This document shows positions 50,763 to 59,980 of a stretch of DNA of 64,000 nt, piece by piece (the first letter of the stretch is position 1; each line of letters begins with the position of its first letter). Below the pieces are notes generated by a model. The model worked only from the letters and a program-made list of their open reading frames with translations. It was not told the DNA's origin and did no database searches. The position numbers and the translations under genes are program-made. Location of the stretch: NCBI GenBank assembly GCA_034437555.1, contig DAOTTQ010000006.1, forward strand, positions 87,332 through 151,331, given 5' to 3'. Source of the DNA: JANWYT01 sp034437555 (GTDB lineage Bacteria > Chloroflexota > Anaerolineae > Aggregatilineales > Phototrophicaceae).

Positions 50763-51701
50763 TTAGTGGTCGCGGTTGGTAACTGCGTGTGCCAGTAAGA
50801 TAAGCTCATCTTTTGCTGGCGAGCTAGGAATGACATCAAGCATGGCTATTCCTAGTTCAATAAGCATTTGTGCCTGTTGACGGGCTTCTGTAAGGTAATC
50901 GCCTTCAAGAAATTTGCGCTTTACCTTGTCCATAACATCTGTGTCAGTGGCGGGTTTTTCTTGAATCGCGCCGAAACCGCGCCCTTGCTGCAGGTCGATG
51001 CCAGAAGTTTTGCCTAGTGTGGTCTCATCACCAATGACGTCTAGGATGTCGTCTACGATTTGAAAAGCTAGACCGACATTATAAGCAAATGTTGCCACAG
51101 CGTCCACTTGCTCTGTGGTGGCATTGGCAAGTCTTGCACCGATTTCACCAGAGGCTTGGAAAAGAGCTGCGGTTTTTAGACCAATGATGCGTGTGTAAAC
51201 GTCACGAGTGAAGGTATTCTCTTTTACGGCTTGTGCCTGCAAGGTTTCACCTTCAACAAGGGCAGTAGCCGCTTTTGCCAACAGGATATTTAGTTCTTTG
51301 TAGGGTGACATCATTTGATAAACGGCTGTGAACAAGAAATCGCCGGTCAAAAGGGCAAATGTACGCCCCCAAATGGCGTTTACAGAGGGTCTACCACGCC
51401 GAACAGCACCATGGTCGTTAATATCATCATGAACAACACTGGCGGTGTGCATTAGCTCAACAGAGGCTGCTGCTGGGGCAACATAGTCAACATCTGTGCC
51501 ACCCAGGGCAAGATAAACTAGCATGGTAAGACGAGGACGAATACGCTTGCCCCCTGCACCTAAGATGTGACGGCTGGCATCTTGAAGCACTGTGACTTCG
51601 CTAGAAACGGCTTTAATCATAGCTTTTTCGACAGCTTGCATTGCAACTTCAAGCTGAAAGTTTGTGTCTTCTTGAATAGAAACGATGTGGTTTGTGGTCA
51701 T
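50763..51701 (-). CDS. Polyprenyl (isoprenoid) diphosphate synthase
   Basis: Chain-elongating prenyltransferase making the side chain of quinones or related lipids from isopentenyl diphosphate. In the 312 residues: GGKRIRPRLTMLVYLAL, first Asp-rich motif VHDDINDHGAVRRGRPSVN (residues ~91-108), TALVEGETLQAQAV and second Asp-rich motif AFQIVDDILDVIGDETTLGK. This is the long-chain IspB/HepT-like form; product length cannot be judged from sequence. The ATG at 51701 follows a promoter on the same strand. With complex I in the same genome, quinone synthesis is a natural use. Confidence 0.92.
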   Translation of the reverse strand: MTTNHIVSIQEDTNFQLEVAMQAVEKAMIKAVSSEVTVLQDASRHILGAGGKRIRPRLTMLVYLALGGTDVDYVAPAAASVELMHTASVVHDDINDHGAVRRGRPSVNAIWGRTFALLTGDFLFTAVYQMMSPYKELNILLAKAATALVEGETLQAQAVKENTFTRDVYTRIIGLKTAALFQASGEIGARLANATTEQVDAVATFAYNVGLAFQIVDDILDVIGDETTLGKTSGIDLQQGRGFGAIQEKPATDTDVMDKVKRKFLEGDYLTEARQQAQMLIELGIAMLDVIPSSPAKDELILLAHAVTNRDH

Positions 51702-51754
51702 TGTGACTCCACAGATGAGTGATTGATTTGTTACTTTCAGAACTATCTAAATCT

Positions 51755-51782
51755 ATTGTACCTTAAAAGCGCATCACGTCAA
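51755..51782 (-). promoter_or_regulatory. Sigma70 promoter of the polyprenyl synthase gene
   Basis: Minus strand TTGACG (51777-51782), 16-base spacer, TACAAT (51755-51760), with the predicted start some 45 bases ahead of the ATG. Confidence 0.75.
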
Positions 51783-51836
51783 CAAAACTTGCCCCAAATT
51801 CGTTACGAGTCTCATGAGTTGTTTATACGTGATACT

Positions 51837-52976
51837 TTAGAATGGTGATGAGAGGTCTACGGCATTTAACCTGAAGGAAAAGCTACTTCCTTTGCCTTCT
51901 TCGGTAACCACTACAATTTCTGTATTGTGGCTATCCATAATGAGTTTTACGATGCCTAAACCGATGCCCATTCCGCCGTAGATTCTCGTATTTGAGCTAT
52001 CTGCTTGAAAAAAAAGCGTAAAAACCTTGTTTAAGATGTCTTTTGGAATACCGATTCCAAAATCTTGAATGGTAATGATAACGCTATCACCATCCTTTTT
52101 CCCAGAGACAATGACGCGATTATCTGGGCTATTCTTACTAAATTTTAGCGCATTGTCTAAGAGCAGTTGCAATGCTGTACTTAGTCCTTGTTTATCGGCT
52201 TCTACAGGTGGAAGGTGAGGCTCAATGTTTATGATAATGCGTTCGGTATCTCCCTTTCGTTGCCATACACGGCTTAAGTTTCTTTTAGAATACTCTACAA
52301 CGTCACGCAGGATAATGGGGTTTGGATTGCAATCAAGGCTTGTGCCAAGCATTGTAATGTGTTTGACAGCCCATTCCAGCGCAGCCGTGGCATCCTGTGC
52401 AAGCGTGAATACTGTCATACTAGGCATGGTGTTGGCTGTAATGGCATCTCCCATTAGTGCGATGCCCGTTTTCACTTGCAAAAGAGGTGTTCTTAGCTCA
52501 TGGGATACGTTTCTTACGATGGCGTTTTTTAATGTTTCAATTTCGGTGTTAATACGTTTTTGGGCTTTAATTTCAGTTTCTAGGGTGTCGATTTTGTTTT
52601 TCGCATGAGCTTGAGATTTTGAAAGGATTTTTAGCGCACTCATAATTTGAGGCACAATATAACTGGGATTGTTTGGGATAACAAAATCAGCACATCCAAG
52701 CGCACTGGCATGAGGCTCTTTTTCGCTGTCAATTAGCACAAGTAAAGGATGTTGTGCTTGTGTGCTAAGTCGTTGAAAGAAGACTAAATTTATCGGGTTT
52801 GCAAGAGTGATGATCGCGTCAATCGCCCCAAAACTCATGGTATCTGTTAGTGTGTGTGCGACCAAGACACGATGCCCAAGTTTGTTGAGATGAGATTGTA
52901 ATTCATTCACCCAATTGGGGTGATGTAAGTCAAGTTTCATAGCGTAATTTTCACCAGCATAAGAGTGCTTTGTCAT
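51837..52976 (-). CDS. Soluble histidine kinase with N-terminal receiver-like segment
   Basis: A ~380-residue cytoplasmic kinase with no membrane helix. Residues ~15-120 look like a degraded response-receiver fold (NELQSHLNKLGHRVLVAHTL, PLLVLIDSEKEPHASALGCA). A coiled coil (~125-165) leads to a normal H-box RNVSHELRTPLLQVKTGIAL, then HATPase_c with N-box LQLLLDNALKFSKNS, G1 IQDFGIGIPKDI and G2 YGGMGIGLGIVKLIMD. Start is uncertain: ATG at 52976 is used; 52994 and a TTG at 53027 are alternatives. No response regulator gene is adjacent. In contrast to the kinase at 24.8 kb, its His is present. Confidence 0.85.
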   Translation of the reverse strand: MTKHSYAGENYAMKLDLHHPNWVNELQSHLNKLGHRVLVAHTLTDTMSFGAIDAIITLANPINLVFFQRLSTQAQHPLLVLIDSEKEPHASALGCADFVIPNNPSYIVPQIMSALKILSKSQAHAKNKIDTLETEIKAQKRINTEIETLKNAIVRNVSHELRTPLLQVKTGIALMGDAITANTMPSMTVFTLAQDATAALEWAVKHITMLGTSLDCNPNPIILRDVVEYSKRNLSRVWQRKGDTERIIINIEPHLPPVEADKQGLSTALQLLLDNALKFSKNSPDNRVIVSGKKDGDSVIITIQDFGIGIPKDILNKVFTLFFQADSSNTRIYGGMGIGLGIVKLIMDSHNTEIVVVTEEGKGSSFSFRLNAVDLSSPF

Positions 52977-53086
52977 TGATGATATACCTAACATTCGCGC
53001 ATTTTTCCAAAGGTTATCATAGTACAAGGTTACACGTGAGCCACGTTAAACTCAACAATCGTTGCAAAACTCGAACCTTGTTTGAT

Positions 53087-54277
53087 TTAGTTATCCTGAC
53101 AACGTCCAATGGTTTGGCATAGTTGATTGATGTGAAGTCGGTCATGTTGAGCGGTAAAGTGTGCCATCTCAAGCAAATTTGTTATGCCAAAGATACTATG
53201 TCTTGCCGTCTTTTGCCACACTTCTGAGGGTGCGCTTTCTGTCCAAGACTGAAGCAAGCGAATTGTTTTTAGCCGTTCTTGCACAAAAGCGTTAAATATA
53301 ACCATCACATCAGGGTTAAGAGGTGTAAGTGTGTGGTCTTGAGGCTTAGGTGAAGCAATAAAAGGATTGTCTTGGCTAAAAATAGTTTCCAATCGTGGGC
53401 GTTGCGCCTCACATTCTGAATAAAATAGGTGTGTGAGAATTTGAGCGATTGACCACTCATTCGCCAATGGCTTTAGATGCCAAATGCTAGGGCTTAAGTT
53501 TTCGAGCATGCCGTGTAGCGCGCCGATGTTGCCACGCCACTCATGAAGAACTGCCTGCGGGGTTAGTAGTGTTGGTTTTAGTTCGGCACGCCAATTAGGA
53601 TTTTGAAGAAGCGTTAGCACGGACTGTAGGGTATTTTTATTCTGTGCTGTAGGTGAAGGCGTGTGAAAGGTTACTAACCCCATATCTCGGGCTGCTTTGA
53701 TGTCGTTAATTTCGTTATCGCCAATCATCAATGTTTCGTCGGGTTCAATGCCAACTTTTGCTACAATCTCGGCATAATAAGCGGGGTCGGGCTTGACGAA
53801 GTGGGAATTATTGGCATAAGTCACTAATTTGTAGTCACTCTCTGTAGGCAATTCTCCCCAGACCATACGCTGAATAACCGCAGACTGTGGGTAAACAGGA
53901 TTTGTGGCAATGACAACACTAATCTCTTGCGCTTTAAGCTGATTAATAAGCCTGACTGCATCTTGAATGGGTTGAACAAGAGGTGCTAGGCTTGGGTAGT
54001 GAGTGGTGAAAAAGGTATCCATTGACGCAATCACTTGTGAAAGCGTTTTTTGTGATTGTGATTGCAAATAAGATGCCATCAAGCTGAAGTTTGTTTCTCG
54101 ACCCCAACGCGCTTCTTGCAAGTGCTTCATAATATCGGTAATCGTTTGACGCGGCGTTGCCAACCCAAGCGATCTCCCGAAGAAATCTTCTGCAAGTGCA
54201 AGGTATTCTTGAACAAAAATATCATCGGGGTTCAAGATAAGTGTGTTGTCTAGGTCAATCAAAACGGCTTTAATCAT
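53087..54277 (-). CDS. HAD hydrolase fused to a DinB-like domain
   Basis: A 396-residue fusion. Residues ~1-225 form a HAD phosphatase: LIDLDNTLILNPDD (nucleophile Asp), VVIATNPVYP (motif II Thr), KPDPAYY (Lys) and MIGDNEINDIKAARDMGL (metal Asp pair). Residues ~235-396 resemble the DinB/YfiT four-helix fold with three candidate metal His (NEWSIAQILTHLFYSE and HFTAQHDRLHINQLCQ). I know of no standard pathway for this pairing. It overlaps the previous minus-strand gene by eight bases, so the two are co-translated. Confidence 0.83.
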   Translation of the reverse strand: MIKAVLIDLDNTLILNPDDIFVQEYLALAEDFFGRSLGLATPRQTITDIMKHLQEARWGRETNFSLMASYLQSQSQKTLSQVIASMDTFFTTHYPSLAPLVQPIQDAVRLINQLKAQEISVVIATNPVYPQSAVIQRMVWGELPTESDYKLVTYANNSHFVKPDPAYYAEIVAKVGIEPDETLMIGDNEINDIKAARDMGLVTFHTPSPTAQNKNTLQSVLTLLQNPNWRAELKPTLLTPQAVLHEWRGNIGALHGMLENLSPSIWHLKPLANEWSIAQILTHLFYSECEAQRPRLETIFSQDNPFIASPKPQDHTLTPLNPDVMVIFNAFVQERLKTIRLLQSWTESAPSEVWQKTARHSIFGITNLLEMAHFTAQHDRLHINQLCQTIGRCQDN

Positions 54278-54620
54278 CGTTTTCTTCTAGTGCTTTCCTA
54301 AAGACATCTAAAACGATATTTTCTTTGTCTGTGCGCCCAACATAGGGGTTCTCGATGGCACTGCCGTCTTGTCGGCTGGTGGCTTCTACCTCTACGCGCC
54401 GTCCGAACCCCAAGAACCCGCGTTTAATGGTAAGCTTTAGTAGCATATCGGGGTCTGCATTGGCACGCAAAATATCTGGAATAGGGCATTTGCTACAGTC
54501 CGAACGATGCCAACGTTCTGAGAGGGGGTTCTCTTTTTCTAACCGACATTCTTGTATGTCGCGCCCACGATGAAAATCCTCATAGTAATGCTTACATTCT
54601 CTGCCATCGGGTGTTTTCAT
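54270..54620 (-). CDS. Small Cys-containing protein of unknown function
   Basis: A 116-residue protein with four Cys, spaced CKHYYEDFHRGRDIQEC and then SDCSKCPIPDIL, a pattern that could bind zinc or an Fe-S cluster. The C-terminal half is beta/alpha-like (LTIKRGFLGFGRRVEVEA) and ends in an acidic helix. It precedes and overlaps the HAD-DinB gene. No family is recognised. Confidence 0.65.
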   Translation of the reverse strand: MKTPDGRECKHYYEDFHRGRDIQECRLEKENPLSERWHRSDCSKCPIPDILRANADPDMLLKLTIKRGFLGFGRRVEVEATSRQDGSAIENPYVGRTDKENIVLDVFRKALEENDD

Positions 54621-54650
54621 AATGACTTAGCCTCCTTACTCCTGTTGGGT

Positions 54651-57404
54651 TTAAGATGGATTTAACCAATTTTTGGCGGCGATTGCCATTTTGCCTGTAG
54701 ACCCCCTCATGACAGTACATTCCGGCAAGGAGGCAATAAACGCCTTGCCGTAGCCACGATGGATGATACGACTATCAAACACAGCCACAATGCCTTTGTC
54801 CTGATGAGTGCGAATGAGCCGACCAAAGCCTTGTCTAAAGCGCAAAATGGCATCTGGTATGCCGTAGTCATCAAAACCGTTCTCATAAGTTTCTGAACGG
54901 GATGCAAAAACAGGGTCATTGGGGACAGCAAATGGAAGCCTGACGATGATAATCCCTTGCAGGTCATCACCCGCAATATCTACCCCTTGCCAGAAGCTCT
55001 TTGTGCCAAGCAAAACGGCTTTATGTGTTGTTCTAAAGCCATCTAGCAATGCCTCGCGGCTTAACCCTGTTATTTGATCGTAGACCGTGATTCCCCCTAA
55101 AGCAAGACGTGGCGTGACACTAGCGGCTGTTTCTCGTAATTGAGAATAGCTGGTAAACAGTACCATCACTCTGCCTTCTAGTGCGGCAGCAAGCTCTATA
55201 ATGCCTTTTTCAACGGCAGTTTGGTAGCCTGTGCGATTAGGTTCTGGAATATCGTCTGGAAGATAGAGTAGCGTTGATTTCTTGTAGTCAAAAGGCGAGC
55301 CTACTGTGATAGACGGAACATTTTGTGCGTCTAGGCGGTCTTTAAGAAACTGAAAGCCTTTATTGGTTTGAAGTGTTGCGCTTGTCAACACAACAGAATC
55401 TTTAGCAGACCACAAATAAGTATCCATCAACTGCCCAATGTGAAGTGGTGCGCTCTGGACACCCGTAAAATCAGGGCTAGCATGGGTCTCTATCCAGTAC
55501 ACCCTGCTTGCATCTGGGCTAAAGGCAAATTCTTGAAGTACCTCACGTGCTTGGGTAAAAAACAACGCAGAAGAAGAAGTGCTGTTTATGTGGTCTTCAA
55601 AACTCGGGATAGATGAAGCATCGAGTTTTGATAGAAGGGTTACTAGGTCTTTTAGTGCTTCTACCATCACTTCAAAGTATTCATCAAGACGCTTTAGCTT
55701 TTCTTGAATACGGGCGAACCCTCCTGATTTTCTTTGGTCGTCTGCAATGCGCGTGTTTGCAGTGCCTAATGTGCCTGTGTTGGTAACAAACTGATTTACA
55801 GTGCTAAAGAATACACGCACAACAGCACTCATGTCTTGCGAGGCATCACCGATGTTTTGGATGAAGGCTTCTAGTCGCATCACCTGTTTATCTGAAATGT
55901 GACCCCTTAAATTGTTCAATAGGTCGCCCAAAATACCGCTAGAAACGCCACCCATTTCTTGAATACGCCTTAATAACGATGTTTGGTCTATTCGGACGCT
56001 TAAACCGCTTGTGATGGCTTCTTCAAGCTGATGTGCTTCGTCTACAACTAAATATTTGTACTCTGGAAGAACGCGATTGTTAGAGAGCGCATCTGAAATA
56101 AGTAGGGCATGGTTGGCAATCACCACATGCGATTCTTCGGCTTTCAAGCGCGCCTTATAGAATGGGCAAACACCGCGCATACTGGTTTCACATTGGTGGG
56201 TAGAACAGCCCTCATCTTCGGCAGATAGACGATTCCAGATAGCATACTCGTTGCCGCGCAATGATATTTCGCTTTTGTCCCCACTTTGGCTTTCTTGTAG
56301 CCAAATTAAAACCTTTGCAAGCGTTCTTAGCTCATCAAGATTACTGGGCTTACGGCGACGAATGGCTTCTAGACGGCGTGGACATAGATAATTGGAACGC
56401 CCCTTCATCACACTTGCAGAGAATGGCACATCAAGCGCATCTTGTAGTGTGGGCACGTCTTTGTTCATTAATTGGTCTTGTAGGTTGATGGTGTGCGTTG
56501 CAATTGTAACGCGCTGATTGTTTGTTGTTGCCCATAAGACGGCAGGCAATAGGTAGGCAAGTGATTTTCCTGTGCCTGTACCCGCCTCTGCAATAAGGTG
56601 ATGGGGTGCATTAAAGGCTTCTACAATTTGAGAAGAAAGTGTAATTTGTTCGTCACGATGCTCAAAATGGGGTAGCATTTGAGCAAGCTGACCATTTTCA
56701 CCTAAAAAGTCGGTGATAGAACTCTTATCTATGGGTATGAAGGTTCTTTCAGATTTTGGCTCGGTGATTGTGCCTTCATAGCGCGTAAAACGTTGTTCTT
56801 TAACACCATTATCTTTGCTTGCAAGTGCAACAGAGGCAAAAAATGGTGATAGTTCCCATTTAAGGGCGTCGCCGAGTTGTGATAATTCATTAAGTAGTGA
56901 TGTGGGTAAATTGCAGGCGTGTTCCCATAGTTTTATGTACAACAATGCTGTGGCACGCGCATCATCAAGGGCGCGATGTGCTTGTTCTAGCTCTATATTA
57001 AAATGGCTGGCTAGGCTTCCTAAGTTGTATCGGGGAACACGGGGTAACATGATGGAGGCAATTTCAACGGTATCTAGCGTTTGGTTATTGTGAAGTGTGC
57101 CAAAACGACGCAGAAAACCAATGTCAAATTGCACGTTATGTGCAATAACGGGTGCGTCTCCGACAAACTGAACAAGTGCAGGCAGCATGTCTTTAAGAGA
57201 GGGTGCGCCCCTTAGGTCTTCTTGATGGATGCCTGTAATGTGCGTCACTTCTTCAGAAATGGCGAATGAAGGGTTGATAAGGGTTGAGAACTCTTCAACG
57301 ACTTGATTATCGCGGATTCTAACCGCACCTATTTCTATAATTGCGTCATTCTCTACGCTTAAACCCGTTGTTTCTAAATCTATTGACACCAATTCCTGAC
57401 GCAT
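54651..57404 (-). CDS. dinG: DnaQ exonuclease - DinG helicase fusion
   Basis: A 917-residue protein. Residues ~1-165 are a DEDD 3'-5' exonuclease (SIDLETTGLSVENDAIIEIG, IAHNVQFDIGFLRRFG, RALDDARATALLY). From ~255 it is an XPD/DinG-type superfamily 2 helicase: Walker A EAGTGTGKSLAYLLPAVLW, DEAH box VVDEAHQLEEAI, and later VLTSATLQTN and RFRQGFGRLIRTHQDKG. Four Cys (YLCPRRLEAI; then GCSTHQCETSMRGVC) sit where XPD/DinG enzymes bind a [4Fe-4S] cluster, unlike the cluster-free firmicute fusion. Likely role: DNA repair and removal of R-loops or damaged ends. Confidence 0.92.
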   Translation of the reverse strand: MRQELVSIDLETTGLSVENDAIIEIGAVRIRDNQVVEEFSTLINPSFAISEEVTHITGIHQEDLRGAPSLKDMLPALVQFVGDAPVIAHNVQFDIGFLRRFGTLHNNQTLDTVEIASIMLPRVPRYNLGSLASHFNIELEQAHRALDDARATALLYIKLWEHACNLPTSLLNELSQLGDALKWELSPFFASVALASKDNGVKEQRFTRYEGTITEPKSERTFIPIDKSSITDFLGENGQLAQMLPHFEHRDEQITLSSQIVEAFNAPHHLIAEAGTGTGKSLAYLLPAVLWATTNNQRVTIATHTINLQDQLMNKDVPTLQDALDVPFSASVMKGRSNYLCPRRLEAIRRRKPSNLDELRTLAKVLIWLQESQSGDKSEISLRGNEYAIWNRLSAEDEGCSTHQCETSMRGVCPFYKARLKAEESHVVIANHALLISDALSNNRVLPEYKYLVVDEAHQLEEAITSGLSVRIDQTSLLRRIQEMGGVSSGILGDLLNNLRGHISDKQVMRLEAFIQNIGDASQDMSAVVRVFFSTVNQFVTNTGTLGTANTRIADDQRKSGGFARIQEKLKRLDEYFEVMVEALKDLVTLLSKLDASSIPSFEDHINSTSSSALFFTQAREVLQEFAFSPDASRVYWIETHASPDFTGVQSAPLHIGQLMDTYLWSAKDSVVLTSATLQTNKGFQFLKDRLDAQNVPSITVGSPFDYKKSTLLYLPDDIPEPNRTGYQTAVEKGIIELAAALEGRVMVLFTSYSQLRETAASVTPRLALGGITVYDQITGLSREALLDGFRTTHKAVLLGTKSFWQGVDIAGDDLQGIIIVRLPFAVPNDPVFASRSETYENGFDDYGIPDAILRFRQGFGRLIRTHQDKGIVAVFDSRIIHRGYGKAFIASLPECTVMRGSTGKMAIAAKNWLNPS

Positions 57405-57456
57405 AGCAACTCCGTTTCCGTGAATAGCCCAAAGTATAACATAATCAAAACAGAAA

Positions 57457-57482
57457 CACCCTTACCAATTCTAGTAAGGGTG
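57457..57482 (-). terminator. Terminator of the binding-domain gene
   Basis: Perfect nine-pair stem CACCCTTAC/GTAAGGGTG with an eight-base loop; on the minus strand it is followed by a T-rich TTTCTGTTTTG. It lies between the converging transcription end of the upstream gene and dinG. Confidence 0.78.
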
Positions 57483-57515
57483 CTTTGTGTATTAAAACAT
57501 TCGGCTTTTTATGCA

Positions 57516-59486
57516 CTACGAAGCAGGTGTTGCCTCTTCTGTCGCTTCAGGCATTACTTCCTGGGTTGCTTCAGGTGTTACTTCGGCAGGCACTTCTTGA
57601 GTTGCTTCAGGCGTTACTTCGGCAGGCACTTCTTGGACTGCTTCTGTCGCTTCAGGCGTTACTTCTTCTGTTACTTCGGGAATTGCTTGGCTGAATTCTT
57701 GGAGGAGGCTGGCGCGAATTTCTGTAAATGCGCTGGGTAGTACCCCAATGAAATTAACTGCACTAAGCGAAGCAAAGTTTGAATCGGCGAAGAGCGTCCA
57801 TAGTACGGATTGAACGTTTACATCACCAAACTTGTTGGCATTAATTACCACAGTAGCGATTTTTGTAAGTGGGTAGATACCACTTTGTAAAGAGCCTTGT
57901 GTGGGGGTCACACATTTGCCATCGCCCTGTTTTACAGCAACTAGGCGCACGTTTTGTTGGTTGTTGGCAAGCACATTCTGATAATCAGCCCGCGACATAT
58001 AGGTTAAAGAACCACTGACATTCGCTGTGGCGGCTGCACGGTACAGCGGGTCTGCGTCCAATTGCGTATCTACGCGAACGGGTAATACAGGGCTACCTGT
58101 TTGTGCTAGTAAAAGGTCGCTGAGTTCGCTTCCGCCATCAATCCCAAAAAGGGTGAGGGCTTGGTCGGGGTAGGCTTCGCCTAATGCGCTCCAATTGGTT
58201 GGGGCTTCGGCGGATGTACCCCAAAGTGTGCGAATTTCCTCTGTGGTTAAGCACAAAGAGTAACTATCTTGTGCATTACCCAAAATAACAACACCCTTTG
58301 AACCTAGTGGTACATTGTAAAGCGTAATGCCATTAGCTTCACAGGCGGACACAGCATCGGCAGAGAGGGGAGCAGAGATAACGACTGCATCTAGCTCGCC
58401 ATTACAGAAACGACGTATGCCGCTGACTTCACCTTCAAATCTTAGATTGACTGTTAGGGTGGGTTGTGCGGTTGTTAGCCCTGTAATTGCACCACTAAAG
58501 AAGTTAAACAGGCTGGCAGAACCGCCAATGTTTACCGTTCCAGAGAGTTCTGCGGGAATGTTGAATGTTTCTTGAACTTTGGTGATGTTGCGACCTAGTA
58601 CTTCACCACTAAGCGCGTTGGCATTAGCAGCATACGCAGATGCACTAGGGGGAGTAAAGCCTAGTGATTCAATGGCGAGGCTGCTTTCACTACTAGCCAC
58701 TTTTTCTAGAAGCGATGTGAGACTTGTGTCAGCAATATTTGCATACAAGTAAAAAACGGAAGTAAAGGCATAGAAACCTGCTTCTGCATTGTCTACAAGA
58801 GGCGTGACGCAACCATTTTGGCTATTTTCAAAGTCTACAGAAGCAACAGCGATATTTTCTGTGCTATTAACTGCAACTTGGTAGCTAACCACGCCAATTG
58901 CCCCTGTGGTGCTGGCAACAGCCGTTAGAATGTCAGATTCGCTTAGTGAAACCGCATCTGCTCTAAACCCAACACCATCAATAAACCCATCGAGTAGTTC
59001 TGCGTTGAGGGTGTTTGCTTCTGGCACATAGGCTAGAAGAGTTTGGCCGGGGTTGGTGTTTGCAAGAATGTTCCAGTCTGTAACTACACCATTCGCGCTA
59101 GGTTCAAAAATTTGACTAATGAAACTGCGCGTAAGGCAAGCATTGAAAGTGTCTTGAGGATTTGTGACAAACACGAGAATATTGTTTGCCAGCAAGTATT
59201 CGGTGTAGATTACGCCATTTCCTGCACAGTTTGACTCTTCTTGGGCGTTGATGGCGCGACTAGAAGCAACTGCTGTGGCTTGGTTAGCACAAAACTGAAT
59301 GAAACCTGTATTTGTGCCTGTTGCTGTGGATGTGATATTTGTGCCTTCTGCTAGTGTCTCTATAATGGGCAGAACAAGACGTGACCCTACAACAGAGGAT
59401 TCACTATTCTGTGCCATAACAAAGCTGACAGATGCCCAAAGCGCAAGTAGTAGAATGGTGAACATTCTGCGCTGTAAAATTTTCAT
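57516..59486 (-). CDS. Exported protein with two tandem PstS-like binding domains
   Basis: A 656-residue protein with a signal peptide (FTILLLALWASVSFVMAQ). Two copies of a PstS/PBP-like domain follow: ~25-290 and ~310-610. Matching positions: LLANNILVFVTNPQDTFNAC in copy 1 and LGSKGVVILGNAQDSYSLC in copy 2; the two copies are diverged. Both start with a phosphate-sensor-like Gly/Ser-rich strand (GSRLVLPII, GSASLFNFF). A C-terminal tail of EVTPEAT/EVPAEVTPEATQ repeats ends it. No lipobox or other anchor is obvious. Ligand is unknown; phosphate-like anion binding is an inference. Confidence 0.8.
   Translation of the reverse strand: MKILQRRMFTILLLALWASVSFVMAQNSESSVVGSRLVLPIIETLAEGTNITSTATGTNTGFIQFCANQATAVASSRAINAQEESNCAGNGVIYTEYLLANNILVFVTNPQDTFNACLTRSFISQIFEPSANGVVTDWNILANTNPGQTLLAYVPEANTLNAELLDGFIDGVGFRADAVSLSESDILTAVASTTGAIGVVSYQVAVNSTENIAVASVDFENSQNGCVTPLVDNAEAGFYAFTSVFYLYANIADTSLTSLLEKVASSESSLAIESLGFTPPSASAYAANANALSGEVLGRNITKVQETFNIPAELSGTVNIGGSASLFNFFSGAITGLTTAQPTLTVNLRFEGEVSGIRRFCNGELDAVVISAPLSADAVSACEANGITLYNVPLGSKGVVILGNAQDSYSLCLTTEEIRTLWGTSAEAPTNWSALGEAYPDQALTLFGIDGGSELSDLLLAQTGSPVLPVRVDTQLDADPLYRAAATANVSGSLTYMSRADYQNVLANNQQNVRLVAVKQGDGKCVTPTQGSLQSGIYPLTKIATVVINANKFGDVNVQSVLWTLFADSNFASLSAVNFIGVLPSAFTEIRASLLQEFSQAIPEVTEEVTPEATEAVQEVPAEVTPEATQEVPAEVTPEATQEVMPEATEEATPAS
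57540..57690 (-). repeat. Coding repeats for the EVTPEAT tail
   Basis: About four imperfect 24-36-base units encoding PAEVTPEATQEV and variants; two 36-base copies are nearly identical. Acidic, Pro/Thr-rich, probably an extended spacer. Confidence 0.85.
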
Positions 59487-59521
59487 GTATTGTTGCTCCT
59501 TTTAAGGCGTATAATAAATCA

Positions 59522-59547
59522 GCCTGTGATTCTACTTTGGCACAGGC
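59522..59547. promoter_or_regulatory. Inverted repeat between divergent genes
   Basis: GCCTGTG (59522-59528) and CACAGGC (59541-59547) flank 12 bases in the 84-base gap between the binding-domain gene and the haemoglobin gene. It could be an operator for one or both; no regulator is known. Confidence 0.4.
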
Positions 59548-59570
59548 AATTGTAAAGCCAAGATTTAGAG

Positions 59571-59975
59571 ATGAGTAGACGCATGCCAGAAAATGTAAGT
59601 GTTTATGACATGATTGGTGGAGAAATCACCATCTTCAAACTTGTAGATGTATTCTACACGAAGTTAGCGCAAGATGAAGAATTAAAGAGCCTGTTTCCCG
59701 AAGATTTGTCCGAAGGCAAGTATTGGCAGTTCTTATTCTTGATGCAATATTGGGGGGGACCCACGCGATATGCCGAAATGAGGGGTCATCCACGCCTTAG
59801 GATGCGCCACATGCCGTTCCCCATTACGCCACTGCTTAAAGACAAGTGGCTCAAATGTATGCTAGAAGCAATTGACATTGTGGGGATACAAGAACCCGCA
59901 CGAAGCACCATGAGGCAATACTTTGAGCAAGGTGCGTCCTTTATGATTAACCGTTTTTCAGAAGGGAAAGGATAA
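59571..59975 (+). CDS. Group II truncated haemoglobin
   Basis: Small 2-on-2 globin binding oxygen or NO through haem. The 134 residues match the TrHbO/group II class: VYDMIGGEITIFKLVDVFYT, LFLMQYWGGPTRYAEMRGHP and RLRMRHMPFPITPLLKDKWL, where the His in RMRHMPFPI is the proximal ligand and the late Trp is the group II hallmark. ATG 59571 or 59583 can serve. It is followed within a few bases by a membrane protein and then a lipoprotein, so they may share a transcript. NO or oxygen protection of respiratory enzymes is plausible. Confidence 0.92.
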   Translation: MSRRMPENVSVYDMIGGEITIFKLVDVFYTKLAQDEELKSLFPEDLSEGKYWQFLFLMQYWGGPTRYAEMRGHPRLRMRHMPFPITPLLKDKWLKCMLEAIDIVGIQEPARSTMRQYFEQGASFMINRFSEGKG

Positions 59976-59980
59976 TTGTA

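Noticed and set aside
57540..57690. Second block of short repeats
   Set aside because: Also in frame and contiguous; it encodes an acidic EVTPEAT tail.
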